Part shown: one piece after another, positions 17,877 to 26,603 of the stretch
Layout of the letters: every line of letters begins with the position of its first letter
Numbering within the stretch: position 1 is the first letter of the stretch
Source: Herbiconiux sp. A18JL235
GTDB taxonomy: Bacteria; Actinomycetota; Actinomycetes; Actinomycetales; Microbacteriaceae
Assembly (NCBI RefSeq): GCF_040939305.1
Contig: NZ_CP162511.1
Span: 2,914,001-2,978,000 of the forward strand
Length of the DNA: 64,000 nucleotides
Direction: 5' to 3'
Program-made: the position numbers and the translations under genes
The notes under the pieces: model-generated
Told to the model about the DNA's origin: nothing
Databases searched by the model: none
Seen by the model: only the letters and a program-made list of their open reading frames with translations

Positions 17877-19412
17877 CTAGCTCGGGGCGTCGACCGACTG
17901 CCTGCTGTTCTTGCGCACGACCTTCAGACTGTCCATGCTCTCGAGCGAGCGGCCCTTCGTCTCGGGCACCGCGAAGAACACGAAGAAGAACGACACCAGC
18001 GCGAAGAAGGTGTACAGACCGTACGTGAAGGTGAGCGAGAAGCCGGAGAGAGCGGGGAACGTCTCCGTGATGGCGAAGTTCGTGAGCCACTGTGCGGCGG
18101 CGGCGACACCGAGCGCCTTGCCGCGGATGCGGTTCGGGAAGATCTCGCCGAGCAGCACCCAGACGATGGGACCCCAGGTGGCGCCGAAGAAGATGACGAA
18201 CAGGTTCGCACCGACGAGGGCCAGCGGGCCCCAGGCTCCCGGCAGCTGGGGGGTGCCGCCGTCGGTCACCACGGCCTGCGAGAACGACAGCGCCATCAGG
18301 CCGAGCGACACCACCATGCCCGCCGAGCCGGTGAGCAGCAGCGGGCGGCGGCCGATCTTGTCGACGAAGAAGATGGCGATGAAGGTGACAGCCACGTTGA
18401 TGACGCTCGTGACGACGGAGATGATGAAGCTCGTGCTCTGATTGGTGGTGTCGAAACCGACCGACGCCCAGAGGCTCTGCGAGTAGTAGAAGATGACGTT
18501 GATGCCCACCAGCTGCTGGAACATCGACAGCAGGATGCCCACCCAGACCACCGGCAGGAGGCCGAGCATCTTGCCGCGAAGACTCGCGGTGCGGGCGTTC
18601 TCGCGGTCCTCCTTGAGGCCCCGCTCGATGTCCTCGAGGGCGGAGTCGACCTCGCTCTGCGGCATCACGCTGGCGAGCACCTCGCGGGCGTCGTCGCGGC
18701 GGTCCTTCCCGGCGAGGAAGCGGGGCGATTCGGGCAGGCGCCAGGCGAGCAGGCCGTAGACGATCGCCGGCACGGCGCAGGCGATGAACATCCAGCGCCA
18801 GGCGTCGGCGCCGAACCAGAGCGGCTCGTTCGCGCCGCCCGCCGCACCCTGCAGGAGGGTGTCGGAGAGCAGGGCGGCGAAGATGCCGAGGGTGATGGCG
18901 AGCTGTTGCAGGCTGGCGAGCGCGCCGCGCACGGCCTTCGGCGCGATCTCGGCGATGTAGGCGGGAGCGATGACGCTCGCGATGCCGATGCCGAGACCGC
19001 CGATGACGCGCCAGGCGATGAGGTCCCAGACGGCGAAGGCGAGCCCCGAGCCGATCGAGGAGACGAGGAAGAGGGCTGCGCCGATGAGCATCACCGGGAT
19101 GCGCCCGATGCGGTCGGCGATGCGGCCGGCGACGTAGGCGCCGATGGCGCAGCCGAGAAGAGCGGATGCGACGGTGAAGCCGCTGAGAAGAGGGAGGCTG
19201 CCGAGGTCGAAGTCCTCTTCGATCGCCTTGACCGCGCCGTTGATGACGGAGGAGTCGAAGCCGAAGAGGAAGCCGCCGAGCGCCGCGGCGATGGAGAGGG
19301 CGATGACCTTGCGTCGCAGCTTCTTCGAGGCGGCATGGTCGTCGGCGGTGCGTGGGGCCGAGCCCGCTCCCGTCGTTCCGGCGGTGTTCCGGGCAGGGTC
19401 ATTCGACGCCAT
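17877..19412 (-). CDS. Sugar porter family MFS transporter
   Basis: A 511-residue, twelve-helix secondary transporter of the sugar porter family (XylE/GalP/AraE type), importing a sugar with protons or by facilitated diffusion. Signatures are clear: FGFDSSVINGA in helix 1, GRIADRIGRI after helix 2, PESPRFL before the central loop, QQLVGINVIFYYS in helix 7, and PETKGRSLE at the end. The ATG is chosen from GAAGGAG upstream and a 30-residue Ala/Thr-rich N-terminal tail. The sugar cannot be identified; it lies 20 kb from the arabinose operon. It is divergent from the M23-like gene. Confidence 0.93.
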   Translation of the reverse strand: MASNDPARNTAGTTGAGSAPRTADDHAASKKLRRKVIALSIAAALGGFLFGFDSSVINGAVKAIEEDFDLGSLPLLSGFTVASALLGCAIGAYVAGRIADRIGRIPVMLIGAALFLVSSIGSGLAFAVWDLIAWRVIGGLGIGIASVIAPAYIAEIAPKAVRGALASLQQLAITLGIFAALLSDTLLQGAAGGANEPLWFGADAWRWMFIACAVPAIVYGLLAWRLPESPRFLAGKDRRDDAREVLASVMPQSEVDSALEDIERGLKEDRENARTASLRGKMLGLLPVVWVGILLSMFQQLVGINVIFYYSQSLWASVGFDTTNQSTSFIISVVTSVINVAVTFIAIFFVDKIGRRPLLLTGSAGMVVSLGLMALSFSQAVVTDGGTPQLPGAWGPLALVGANLFVIFFGATWGPIVWVLLGEIFPNRIRGKALGVAAAAQWLTNFAITETFPALSGFSLTFTYGLYTFFALVSFFFVFFAVPETKGRSLESMDSLKVVRKNSRQSVDAPS

Positions 19413-19550
19413 GGCGCACTCCTTCGTACCAGGTCGAGGAGCGCATCCGATGCGACTGCCACTCCCCCACAACTCCGATACTGGCACGGTTCCTCCACAT
19501 CCGTGTCGTTGAGCCGTGTGCCGCGGGCGTTTCGTGACGAGAGTCGTCGC

Positions 19551-20066
19551 ATGCGGATGGGCTTGGCGTGGTTTGCACGTGAAGGGCGGCGCGGTCTTCG
19601 GGCTGCGATTGCCGGGGTGGGCGTGGTGATCTCGCTCGCGACCCCGAGGGTCGACGGGCCTCTGTGGGCGTCGCCGGTGGAGCCGACGGTCGTCGTCGCC
19701 GAGTTCCGCGCGCCGGCCACCCCGTACTCGGCGGGGCATCGGGGTCTCGATCTCCTGGCGGTGCCGGGCGGCGTGGTCGTCGCACCCGAGTCGGGCGTGG
19801 TCGCCTATACCGGCGTGGTGGGCGACCGGCCGGTGATCGCCATCGAGCATCCGGGCGGGTACCGTTCGAGTCTCGAACCGGTCGCAGCATCGGCGGCGCT
19901 GGCGGTGGGCGACGCCGTGGCCCGTGGGCAGCCGATCGGCACCGTGGCGGCGGGCGGGCACTGCGCGGCGGGCTGCGTGCACCTCGGGGTGAGGCTCGAC
20001 GGGGAGTACCTGAACCCGCGCCTGCTCTACGGAGGAGTGCCGCGGGCGGTGCTGCTGCCGCCGTGA
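19551..20066 (+). CDS. Small secreted M23 (LytM-like) protein, zinc site incomplete
   Basis: A 171-residue exported protein with a signal helix at about 15-32 and one LytM domain (about 45-165). The first zinc motif is present (HRGLDL, with His and Asp). In the second, where active endopeptidases have His-x-His, the sequence is Cys-Val-His-Leu-Gly-Val, so the second zinc His is a Gly. Activity is therefore doubtful; it may bind peptidoglycan or activate an amidase, as degenerate LytM proteins such as EnvC/NlpD do. The start could be the ATG at 19551 or another at 19557. It converges on xerC. Confidence 0.75.
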   Translation: MRMGLAWFAREGRRGLRAAIAGVGVVISLATPRVDGPLWASPVEPTVVVAEFRAPATPYSAGHRGLDLLAVPGGVVVAPESGVVAYTGVVGDRPVIAIEHPGGYRSSLEPVAASAALAVGDAVARGQPIGTVAAGGHCAAGCVHLGVRLDGEYLNPRLLYGGVPRAVLLPP

Positions 20067-20082
20067 GGCGGCGGTGCTGCGG

Positions 20083-20994
20083 TCAGGCGCGCGGGTGGGC
20101 CTGCAGGTAGGTGCTGCGCAGGCGTTCGACCGTCACGTGGGTGTAGATCTGGGTGGTGCCGAGACTGGCGTGACCCAGGATCTCCTGCACCGCACGCAGG
20201 TCGGCCCCGCCGTCGAGAAGGTGTGTCGCTGCCGTGTGGCGGAAGGCATGGGGGCCGGCCGGGCCGCTGCCCGGCACGTCGTGGAGCAGCTGGGCGACGA
20301 GTTCGTAGACGGCTCGGGTGCCGAGCCGTCCGCCGCGGGCACCCAGGAAGAGAGCGGTGGGCGGTGCGGGACGTTGGCTCGCCAAGGCCAGCCTCCCTCG
20401 GGCGAGGTAGTCAGTGAGGGCGAGGTGGGCAGGGCCTCCGAACGGCACGACCCGCTCCTTCTGGCCCTTGCCGAGCACCCGCACGGTGCGGCGGTCGAGG
20501 TCGACATCGGTGAGGTCGATACCGACGATCTCGGAGACCCGCAGCGCCGAGGCATAGAGCAGTTCGACGAGCGCGAGGTCGCGCAACGGCACGGCCTCAC
20601 CGTCGGTGGCGCGTAAGCGCAGCCTCTCGAGCACGACGTCGACCGAGTCGTTCGAGAGCACCCTCGGGAGCGCCCGGTCGGGCTTCGGCGCCCGCAGACG
20701 CGCGGCCTGGTCGACCTCGATGTACCCCGACCGTCGCAGCCACGCCGAGAACCCCTTCGCGCTAGCCGCCCTCCGCGCCAGCGTCGACTTCGCGAGCGAC
20801 TTCTGCGATGCGGCCCAGAGCCAGTCGCGGTAGAGCTCGAGATCGAGCCCGTGCACGCCGGTCACCCCACGCTTCTCGGCGAAGGCCCCGAGATCGACGA
20901 GATCGGAGGCGTACGAGCGCACCGTGTGCTCGGAGTACCCCCGCTCGAGCCGCAGATGCCGGTCGTACTCCGCCCGCGCCTCACCGATCTCCAT
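20083..20994 (-). CDS. xerC: Tyrosine recombinase XerC
   Basis: A 303-residue tyrosine recombinase that resolves chromosome dimers at dif. The N-terminal SAM-like domain spans 1-90 and the catalytic domain 110-303. All six catalytic residues are visible: Arg152 (ALRVSE), Lys176 (GKGQKER), His249 and Arg252 (HAFRH), His275 (LGH) and Tyr284 (IYTHV). The length and position beside dprA/comM/yraN fit the housekeeping XerC/D rather than a mobile-element integrase. CATGCT lies six bases before the ATG. Confidence 0.93.
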   Translation of the reverse strand: MEIGEARAEYDRHLRLERGYSEHTVRSYASDLVDLGAFAEKRGVTGVHGLDLELYRDWLWAASQKSLAKSTLARRAASAKGFSAWLRRSGYIEVDQAARLRAPKPDRALPRVLSNDSVDVVLERLRLRATDGEAVPLRDLALVELLYASALRVSEIVGIDLTDVDLDRRTVRVLGKGQKERVVPFGGPAHLALTDYLARGRLALASQRPAPPTALFLGARGGRLGTRAVYELVAQLLHDVPGSGPAGPHAFRHTAATHLLDGGADLRAVQEILGHASLGTTQIYTHVTVERLRSTYLQAHPRA

Positions 20995-21000
20995 GCCACC

Positions 21001-21006
21001 AGCATG
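21001..21006 (-). promoter_or_regulatory. -10-like hexamer CATGCT before xerC
   Basis: CATGCT, six bases, ATG at 20994. The gap GGTGGC could also serve as a weak ribosome binding site, so a leaderless start is possible but not the only reading. Confidence 0.35.
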
Positions 21007-21063
21007 CCTCCTCCACCCCCGCCGCCTCGATCGCCGCGCCCATCGGAGGCGGGGGCCTCGAGG

Positions 21064-21978
21064 TCAGTCGGCGCGGGGTTCGGAGATGGGCGGAACCTGA
21101 CGGGAGAAGCGCTCGAGCTGCTCCGCCTCGGGAAGGGCGTAGAGGGTCTGCACGAAATCGCGGTCGAAGCCGCTCACCACGGGGAAGTCGCCGATGGGCA
21201 CGATGGAGTGCACGACGCGGTCGCTGTAGACGTGCACGATGCTGAACGACTGCCCGCCGTCGCGGCCGACCAGGGCTCCGCCGCCGGCTGCGGCGACGTC
21301 CATGGTGTAGCAGGTGGCCGCCGCCACCGACACCGGCACGCCCGCGAAGGTGCTCGTCGTGGAGTAGTGGAGATGTCCGCCCAGGATGGCTCGCACGTCG
21401 CTGCCCTCGAGGACCGCGGCGAGCTCGTGCTGCCGCTGCAGTTCGAGCACAGGCATGAGCGGGATGCTCGTCGGCACCGGCGGATGATGCAAGGCCACGA
21501 TCGTGCCCTCGGGCGCTGGCTGGGCGAGTTCTTCCTGCAACCTCCGGAGCTGGTTGTGCGACAGCTCACCGTGATGGAACCCGGGCACGCTCGTGTCGAG
21601 CGCGATGAGCCGCAGTCCGCCTAGCATGATCGTCGAGTCGATGGGCTCGGTCGAGGCATCCTCGTCGAGGAGCTCGGTGCGCAGCCATGCCCGGTCGTCG
21701 TGGTTGCCCATCACCCAGACGACCCGCGCTCCGAGCCGCTCGGCGGCGGGATCGACGATCGAGCGCACCCGACGATACGCGTCGCCTTCGCCGAGGTCGG
21801 CGATGTCGCCGGTGAACACGATCGCCTCGGGGCGGATGCCGCCCGCCTCCAGCTGCCGGAACGCCTGAGCCAGGGTCGCATCGGTGTCGACCTTGCCGTA
21901 GAGGAGCCGCTCGCCGGCGAGGAAGTGGGTGTCGCTGATGTGGACGATCGTGTGCAGGGGCTCCCCGTACTGGCTCAT
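21064..21978 (-). CDS. Metallophosphoesterase (CpdA-type)
   Basis: A 304-residue calcineurin-fold phosphoesterase. The metal-binding blocks appear in order: ISDTHF (Asp16, His18), FTGDIADL, GNHDD, ALHHPP, and GGHLHYST. This layout matches cyclic-nucleotide phosphodiesterases of the CpdA group; the natural substrate (cAMP, cGMP or another phosphodiester) is not determined. It is probably cytoplasmic because there is no signal peptide. It lies downstream of dprA on the same strand with its own GACACT hexamer six bases before the ATG; GGGAG in the gap could also bind ribosomes. Confidence 0.88.
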   Translation of the reverse strand: MSQYGEPLHTIVHISDTHFLAGERLLYGKVDTDATLAQAFRQLEAGGIRPEAIVFTGDIADLGEGDAYRRVRSIVDPAAERLGARVVWVMGNHDDRAWLRTELLDEDASTEPIDSTIMLGGLRLIALDTSVPGFHHGELSHNQLRRLQEELAQPAPEGTIVALHHPPVPTSIPLMPVLELQRQHELAAVLEGSDVRAILGGHLHYSTTSTFAGVPVSVAAATCYTMDVAAAGGGALVGRDGGQSFSIVHVYSDRVVHSIVPIGDFPVVSGFDRDFVQTLYALPEAEQLERFSRQVPPISEPRAD

Positions 21979-21984
21979 GCTCCC

Positions 21985-21990
21985 AGTGTC
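21985..21990 (-). promoter_or_regulatory. -10-like hexamer GACACT before the metallophosphoesterase
   Basis: GACACT is followed by GGGAGC and the ATG at 21978. The six-base gap fits a leaderless start, though GGGAG could be a Shine-Dalgarno sequence. Confidence 0.3.
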
Positions 21991-22014
21991 TCAAAACCCC
22001 GTGACCTCCATCCC

Positions 22015-23463
22015 TCACGTTCTCAGCCACCCGGACTCCGTCTCTCTGGCTGCGCCTTCGAGGAGCAGCACCCCGAGAGCGGCGGCGACGGAGCGCGGAG
22101 CGAGGCCGGTGAGGCGGGCGAGTTCGGTGACACCGCGCGGACTGCGTCTGCTCAGGGCATCGAGCAGCCGCGTGCCGTCGGGCCCGCGCGCGCCGCTGCC
22201 GCGGCGCACGTCATTCCGCTCGGCGTCTCCAGCCGCCCAGCCGCTCGCGGCATCCATCGTCGAAGGACCCACGAGCTCGGCCACCTCCTCGGCCGAGGTG
22301 ACGCAGGTCGCGTCGTACTCGCGAAGCAGTCGATGGCAGCCCGCCGACGTCGCACTCGTGACCGGCCCGGGCACCGCGCCGATAGGTCGCCCGAGGGCCG
22401 CCGCGTGCCCGGCCGTGTTGAGCGAGCCAGAGCGGAAGCCCGCCTCGACCACGACGGTGGCCAGGGTCGCCGCCGCGATGAGACGGTTTCGCTGGAGGAA
22501 GCGCCATTTGGTGGGAGAGGAACCGCAGGGCAGCTCCGACACCAGGGCGCCCGTCTCGGCGATCCGCAGGAGCAGGTCATGATGCGCTGCGGGATACAGT
22601 CGATCGACCCCACCCGCGAGGAACGCGACGGTGCGCCCGCCCGCCGCGAGCACGGCGCGATGAACCATCCCGTCGATGCCGTAAGCGGCACCCGAGGTGA
22701 CGGTGACGCCCCGGTCGACGAGGCCGGCGGCGATCTCGGCCGCCATGTGCTCGCCGTAAGAGGTGGCGTCGCGCGACCCGACGACCGCGATGGAACCGGC
22801 CCCGGGCGCGAGGTGCTCCGGGTCGCCGCGCACCCAGAGCGCCAAGGGCGCATGCACGCCGAGATCGAGAAGACCCGGGGGCCACCACGGGTCGCCCGGC
22901 ATCACGAGCGTGGCCCCGAACCGCGCCGACGCACGGAGAGCCGAGACCACGGTCGAGGAGGAGAGCCGCGGCGCCCACCGCTCGATGCCCGAAGCGAGGT
23001 CGGCGGTGGTGAGCTCGTCGGTGAGACCGGCGGGAAGCTCCGCATGCCAGCGCTCCGCCGGCTCGCGCTCGATCAGCAGCGCCAGGGCGCGGCCGGCACC
23101 GAGCGCCTGCGTCACGGCTCCCGCCACGGCGTCACCCGGCTCCGCCAGCGTTCCCCAGGCGGCGACTCCGAAGCACCGCTCCACCTCCTCGTCCTCCACG
23201 GCAGGGCCGCTCGCACCTTCCCGATATGACCCCGCTCCGCCCGCGCCCTCCCCGCGCGAACCCCCACCGACCAGGCCATGACCGAGCGGTTCCGCAGCTC
23301 CCACACCCTCACCGAGCGGCCCCTCGCCTCCAGCGCCTCCACCTCGAGCACCCTCGCCGATCCCGCCCTCTCTCCGCGGTCTGCCACCGCGAACTCCCTC
23401 CACGAGCGACCTCACGAGCGACGCATCGAGCTGGTGCACCGGCGACGCATCCCCGGCGCTCAT
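22015..23463 (-). CDS. dprA: DNA-processing protein DprA with Gly-rich insertion
   Basis: A 482-residue protein. DprA loads RecA on incoming single-stranded DNA during transformation and is also found in non-competent bacteria. The Rossmann-like domain is clear (SIAVVGSRDATSYG, GAAYGIDGMVH, FLAGGVDRLYP, SELPCGSSPTKWRFLQRNRLIAA), and a C-terminal winged-helix DML1-like region ends the chain. Residues about 23-90 are a Gly/Glu/Arg-rich low-complexity block not expected in the family, placed just before the normal FGVAAWGTLAEPGD segment. The ATG overlaps the comM stop as ATGA. It is part of yraN-comM-dprA. Confidence 0.9.
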   Translation of the reverse strand: MSAGDASPVHQLDASLVRSLVEGVRGGRPRREGGIGEGARGGGAGGEGPLGEGVGAAEPLGHGLVGGGSRGEGAGGAGSYREGASGPAVEDEEVERCFGVAAWGTLAEPGDAVAGAVTQALGAGRALALLIEREPAERWHAELPAGLTDELTTADLASGIERWAPRLSSSTVVSALRASARFGATLVMPGDPWWPPGLLDLGVHAPLALWVRGDPEHLAPGAGSIAVVGSRDATSYGEHMAAEIAAGLVDRGVTVTSGAAYGIDGMVHRAVLAAGGRTVAFLAGGVDRLYPAAHHDLLLRIAETGALVSELPCGSSPTKWRFLQRNRLIAAATLATVVVEAGFRSGSLNTAGHAAALGRPIGAVPGPVTSATSAGCHRLLREYDATCVTSAEEVAELVGPSTMDAASGWAAGDAERNDVRRGSGARGPDGTRLLDALSRRSPRGVTELARLTGLAPRSVAAALGVLLLEGAARETESGWLRT

Positions 23464-25022
23464 ACGGCCACCGACTTGCGGAGGAACAGCGCCCACCCGA
23501 TGTGGTGGCCTGTGGGCGACCCTCCGGCCGCGCCGCCGGCGTCGTCGTCGAGATCAGCGAGCGTCCACGCGACCCGCAGCACACGGTCGTAGCCGCGCAT
23601 GGTGAGAGTTCCGCGTTCGAGCGCACGATCGATCGGCGCGGTGACGGACGCGGGAAGACGCTGAGCACCCGATCTGTACCAGGCACCGGGAACCTCGGCG
23701 TTCGTCTTCCACCCGCTCCCACGAAGCCTCTCCGCGCTCACCTCCCGAGCTCGCATCACGCGCTCCCGCGCGAGCGCGGTCGTGGTGTGCGGCACCGCCC
23801 CCGGACCGTCGTCGGCAGCCAGTCGCATCGCGGCGGAGGTGACCCGGTTCACCCTCAGTTGCAGGTCGACCCGGTCGAGCAGCGGACCCGACAGCCGGGC
23901 CAGGTAGCGGCGACGGGCGATCGGCGTGCAGGTGCACGCGATGTCGGTCGCCCCGAACTGCCCGCAGGGGCAGGGGTTCGCCGCGAGCACGAGCTGGAAC
24001 CGCGCGGGGAACTCGGCGACCGCCTGCGCGCGATGGATGCTGATGCTGCCCGATTCGAGTGGCTGCCGGAGCGCGTCGAGTACCGACGCCGGGAACTCGG
24101 GGGCCTCGTCGAGGAAGAGCACGCCGTTGGCCGCCCGCGCGGCCGCGCCCGGACGGATGATCTTCGAACCGCCACCCACGAGAGCCGCCGCCGACGTCGT
24201 GTGGTGCGGACTCTCGAACGGCGGCCGGGTGATCAGCCCGCTCACGGGGCGCCCCGCGAGCGACGACACCGACGTGACCACGAGCGACTGCTCCGCATCG
24301 AGATCGGGAAGCAGCGCCGGGAGGCGCTGAGCGAGCATCGTCTTGCCCGCCCCGGGCGGGCCGAGCATCAACAGGTGGTGGCCGCCGGCGGCGGCCACGA
24401 CCAGCGCCTCGACCGCGTCGGCGTTGCCGACGACGTCGGACAGGTCGCCCGCACGCGCCTCGTCGGCGCCTCTCGACGCGAGCACCAGCGGTTCGACGAG
24501 CCTCGGCTCGAGCTCGGCACCGTGCGCGATGAGCGCGTCGCGGAGCGACGTGACCGCCGTGACCCTCACGCCCGGCACGAGCGCCGCCTCGGCCTCGTTG
24601 CCCCGGGGCACCACGAAACGCGAGTAGCCGGCCGCGCGCGCCGCCACCATGGCGGGGAGCAGCCCGCTCATGGGCCGCACCCGCCCGTCGAGGCTCAGCT
24701 CACCGAGGTGCACGACGCCCTCGATCGCCGACGCATCGACCGCACCCTCGGCCGCGAGCACGGCCACCGCGATGGCGAGGTCGTAGGCGGAGCCCTGCTT
24801 CGGCAGCGACGCCGGCGACAGGTTCACCACGATCTTCTTCGTCGGGAGCGGGCACCCGTCATTGGCCGCAGCGGCCCTCACGCGGTCTTTCGAATCGGAG
24901 AGGGCGGCATCGGGCAGGCCGATGATCTGGAAGCCGGGTATCGCATCCGCGATGTGCGCCTCCACCTCGACGACGGCACCCGACATCCCGAGCAGCGCGA
25001 CCGAGACCGTGCGCGCCACCAT
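23460..25022 (-). CDS. YifB/ComM family Mg-chelatase-like AAA+ ATPase
   Basis: A 520-residue protein with an N-terminal ribosomal-S5/Lon-like domain (about 1-170), an AAA+ core with Walker A GPPGAGKT and Walker B FLDEAPEF, and a C-terminal Mg-chelatase domain. The two CxC-like segments (CPCGQFG and CTCTP) occur in the core, as in ComM. In Vibrio, ComM is a hexameric helicase promoting branch migration during transformation; here the same role in recombination is inferred. Its ATG shares one base with the yraN stop (TGATG). Confidence 0.92.
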   Translation of the reverse strand: MVARTVSVALLGMSGAVVEVEAHIADAIPGFQIIGLPDAALSDSKDRVRAAAANDGCPLPTKKIVVNLSPASLPKQGSAYDLAIAVAVLAAEGAVDASAIEGVVHLGELSLDGRVRPMSGLLPAMVAARAAGYSRFVVPRGNEAEAALVPGVRVTAVTSLRDALIAHGAELEPRLVEPLVLASRGADEARAGDLSDVVGNADAVEALVVAAAGGHHLLMLGPPGAGKTMLAQRLPALLPDLDAEQSLVVTSVSSLAGRPVSGLITRPPFESPHHTTSAAALVGGGSKIIRPGAAARAANGVLFLDEAPEFPASVLDALRQPLESGSISIHRAQAVAEFPARFQLVLAANPCPCGQFGATDIACTCTPIARRRYLARLSGPLLDRVDLQLRVNRVTSAAMRLAADDGPGAVPHTTTALARERVMRAREVSAERLRGSGWKTNAEVPGAWYRSGAQRLPASVTAPIDRALERGTLTMRGYDRVLRVAWTLADLDDDAGGAAGGSPTGHHIGWALFLRKSVAV

Positions 25023-25381
25023 CAGCCGACCGCCTTGAGGTGGCGGACATGGGGCTCACCGAACTCGGGCCACACGATTCCCACCACGTCGACGCGCGCG
25101 TCTGCGGGCCGGTGCACCTCTCGCTCGGCGACCCACTGCCGCAGGAGCAGGTGGAGCCGCCGCAGCTTCGCCTCGGTGATGGCCTCGAAGGGATGCCCGT
25201 AGGCGGGCGACGACCTCGTCTTCACCTCCACCACGACGAGGCAGTCGGCGTCGTACGCGACGATGTCGATCTCACCGACGTGGCAGCGCCAGTTGCGCTC
25301 CACCACCCGGTAACCGCTCTGCTCGAGGTGTGCCGCCGCCAGGTTCTCGCCCCGCCGGCCCAGTTCGTCTTTCGCCTTCAT
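25022..25381 (-). CDS. YraN family (UPF0102) endonuclease-like protein
   Basis: A 119-residue protein with the PD-(D/E)xK nuclease-like core of the YraN family. The N-terminal GRRGENLAA helix, then ERNWRCHVGEIDIVAYD (Glu, Asp) and VVEVKTR (Glu-x-Lys) supply the predicted catalytic set. Function is not established; its regular position beside comM and dprA suggests DNA processing. GGAGG lies upstream of the ATG. Confidence 0.88.
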   Translation of the reverse strand: MKAKDELGRRGENLAAAHLEQSGYRVVERNWRCHVGEIDIVAYDADCLVVVEVKTRSSPAYGHPFEAITEAKLRRLHLLLRQWVAEREVHRPADARVDVVGIVWPEFGEPHVRHLKAVG

Positions 25382-25481
25382 CGTTGCCTCCGCGACCAGC
25401 CTGGGGAGGCAGGGCGGAGCGCAGGGCGCAGGAGACGGATCTGTGGACGGGCGTCAGAAAAGCACGGTTGTGGAGAACCCG

Positions 25482-25805
25482 TTACTCGTCGAGCGCGAGC
25501 TCCTTCGGCAGCTCGAAGTCCTTGCTCGAGAGCTCCTCGACGTTCACGTCTTTGAAGGTCAGCACCCGCACCGATTTCACGAAGCGGTCGGACCGGTACA
25601 CGTCCCACACCCAGACGTCGTTCATGGTGAGCTCGAAGTAGAAGTCGTGCTCGGTGTCACGACGGCTGAGCTCGACCTCGTTCGCGAGGTAGAAACGGCG
25701 CTCGGTCTCGATCACGTACTTGAACTGGGAGACAACGTCGCGGTACTCGCGGTACAGGGCAAGCTCGACCTCGCGGTCGTAGTCCTCGAATTCGTCTTCG
25801 TCCAT
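25482..25805 (-). CDS. DUF2469 protein
   Basis: A 107-residue, very acidic cytoplasmic protein (MDEDEFEDYDREVELALYRE at the start) belonging to an actinobacteria-specific family of unknown function that usually sits between rnhB and yraN, as here. Its aromatic-rich centre (RRFYLANEVEL, FYFELTMNDVWVWDVYR) is the conserved part. GGAG lies five bases before the ATG. A TAGACT overlapping the rnhB stop could be an additional promoter. Confidence 0.9.
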   Translation of the reverse strand: MDEDEFEDYDREVELALYREYRDVVSQFKYVIETERRFYLANEVELSRRDTEHDFYFELTMNDVWVWDVYRSDRFVKSVRVLTFKDVNVEELSSKDFELPKELALDE

Positions 25806-25817
25806 CGTGACTCCAGT

Positions 25818-26603
25818 CTAAGCCGCCGAGTCGGCGGTCTCCGCCGCAGCGTCGGCGCCGGGCCCACCGGCAGCGAGGTCTCCGACCCGGTCGAGGCCGT
25901 CCATCCCCTCGAGGTCGAACAACGAGACCGCGCTCGCCTCCGCCTCGGCGACGGCGAGCATCTTCGACAGCCAGGTGTGCCGGTGCAGCTCCGTCGGCCC
26001 GAGCGACAGGATCGCGTCGCGGTGCTCCTCGCTCGCATACCCTTTGTTGCGCACCCAGCCGTAGCCGTCGTAGCTGCCGTGGTGCTCGATCATGAGCCGG
26101 TCTCGGGCCACCTTCGAGATGACGGATGCTGCGGCGACCGACGCGCAGTCACGGTCGGCCTTGATCTTCGTGCGCACCGTCACCGGGTGGGGCACCGCAG
26201 CCGACAGCCAGTCCCACTGGCCGTCGAGCACGATCGTCGTGGCGCTCACGTCGATACCGGCCGTCGCGAGCTCGGCGAGGCCCCTGGCGCCCGCGAGACC
26301 GAGGCACGCGCTGATGCCGAGCCGGTCGATTTCCTCGGCAGAGGCGTAACCCACCGCATGAGCCACGCTCCAGCGCCGAGCTACGGGCGAGAGCTCCTCA
26401 CGGCGCGCCTCCGACAGCATCTTCGAGTCGCGCAAGCCCTTCGGCACCCGCGTGCCGTTCGTCACCCGCACCACGGCGAGGCCGACCGCGACCGGTCCGG
26501 CGAGCGCACCGCGCCCCACCTCGTCGCAGCCGATCACGAACCCGGTGCGCTCCGGCAGCAGCGAGCGTTCGAAGCGGAGCGTCGGGTCGGCGACGGGTGC
26601 CAT
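25818..26603 (-). CDS. rnhB: Ribonuclease HII
   Basis: A 261-residue nuclease that removes ribonucleotides and RNA-DNA hybrids. The GCDEVGRG motif (Asp27, Glu28, Gly30, Arg31) begins the catalytic core, VLDGQWDW supplies the third acidic residue, and IKADRDCASVAAASVISKV is the RNase H signature. The last 35 residues are Ala/Gly/Asp-rich and outside the family fold. The ATG shares one base with the lepB stop (TGATG). Confidence 0.95.
   Translation of the reverse strand: MAPVADPTLRFERSLLPERTGFVIGCDEVGRGALAGPVAVGLAVVRVTNGTRVPKGLRDSKMLSEARREELSPVARRWSVAHAVGYASAEEIDRLGISACLGLAGARGLAELATAGIDVSATTIVLDGQWDWLSAAVPHPVTVRTKIKADRDCASVAAASVISKVARDRLMIEHHGSYDGYGWVRNKGYASEEHRDAILSLGPTELHRHTWLSKMLAVAEAEASAVSLFDLEGMDGLDRVGDLAAGGPGADAAAETADSAA

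Noticed and set aside
15758-18028. A 756-codon plus-strand frame opposite tsf and rpsB
   Set aside because: Both genes underneath are certain ribosomal-operon members on the minus strand; the frame is a composition artefact.
17877-19412. The sugar porter as the arabinose importer of the araBDA operon
   Set aside because: It lies 20 kb away among unrelated genes with no copy of the araB palindrome upstream, so the link is unsupported.
20083-20994. Tyrosine recombinase as a sign of an integrated mobile element
   Set aside because: Length, catalytic set and conserved neighbours (dprA, comM, yraN) identify housekeeping XerC; no attachment-site repeats or cargo genes are present.
22015-25381. 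dprA-comM-yraN as evidence for a natural competence system
   Set aside because: These genes are common in bacteria not known to be competent, and no comEA/comEC or pilus genes lie in the window.
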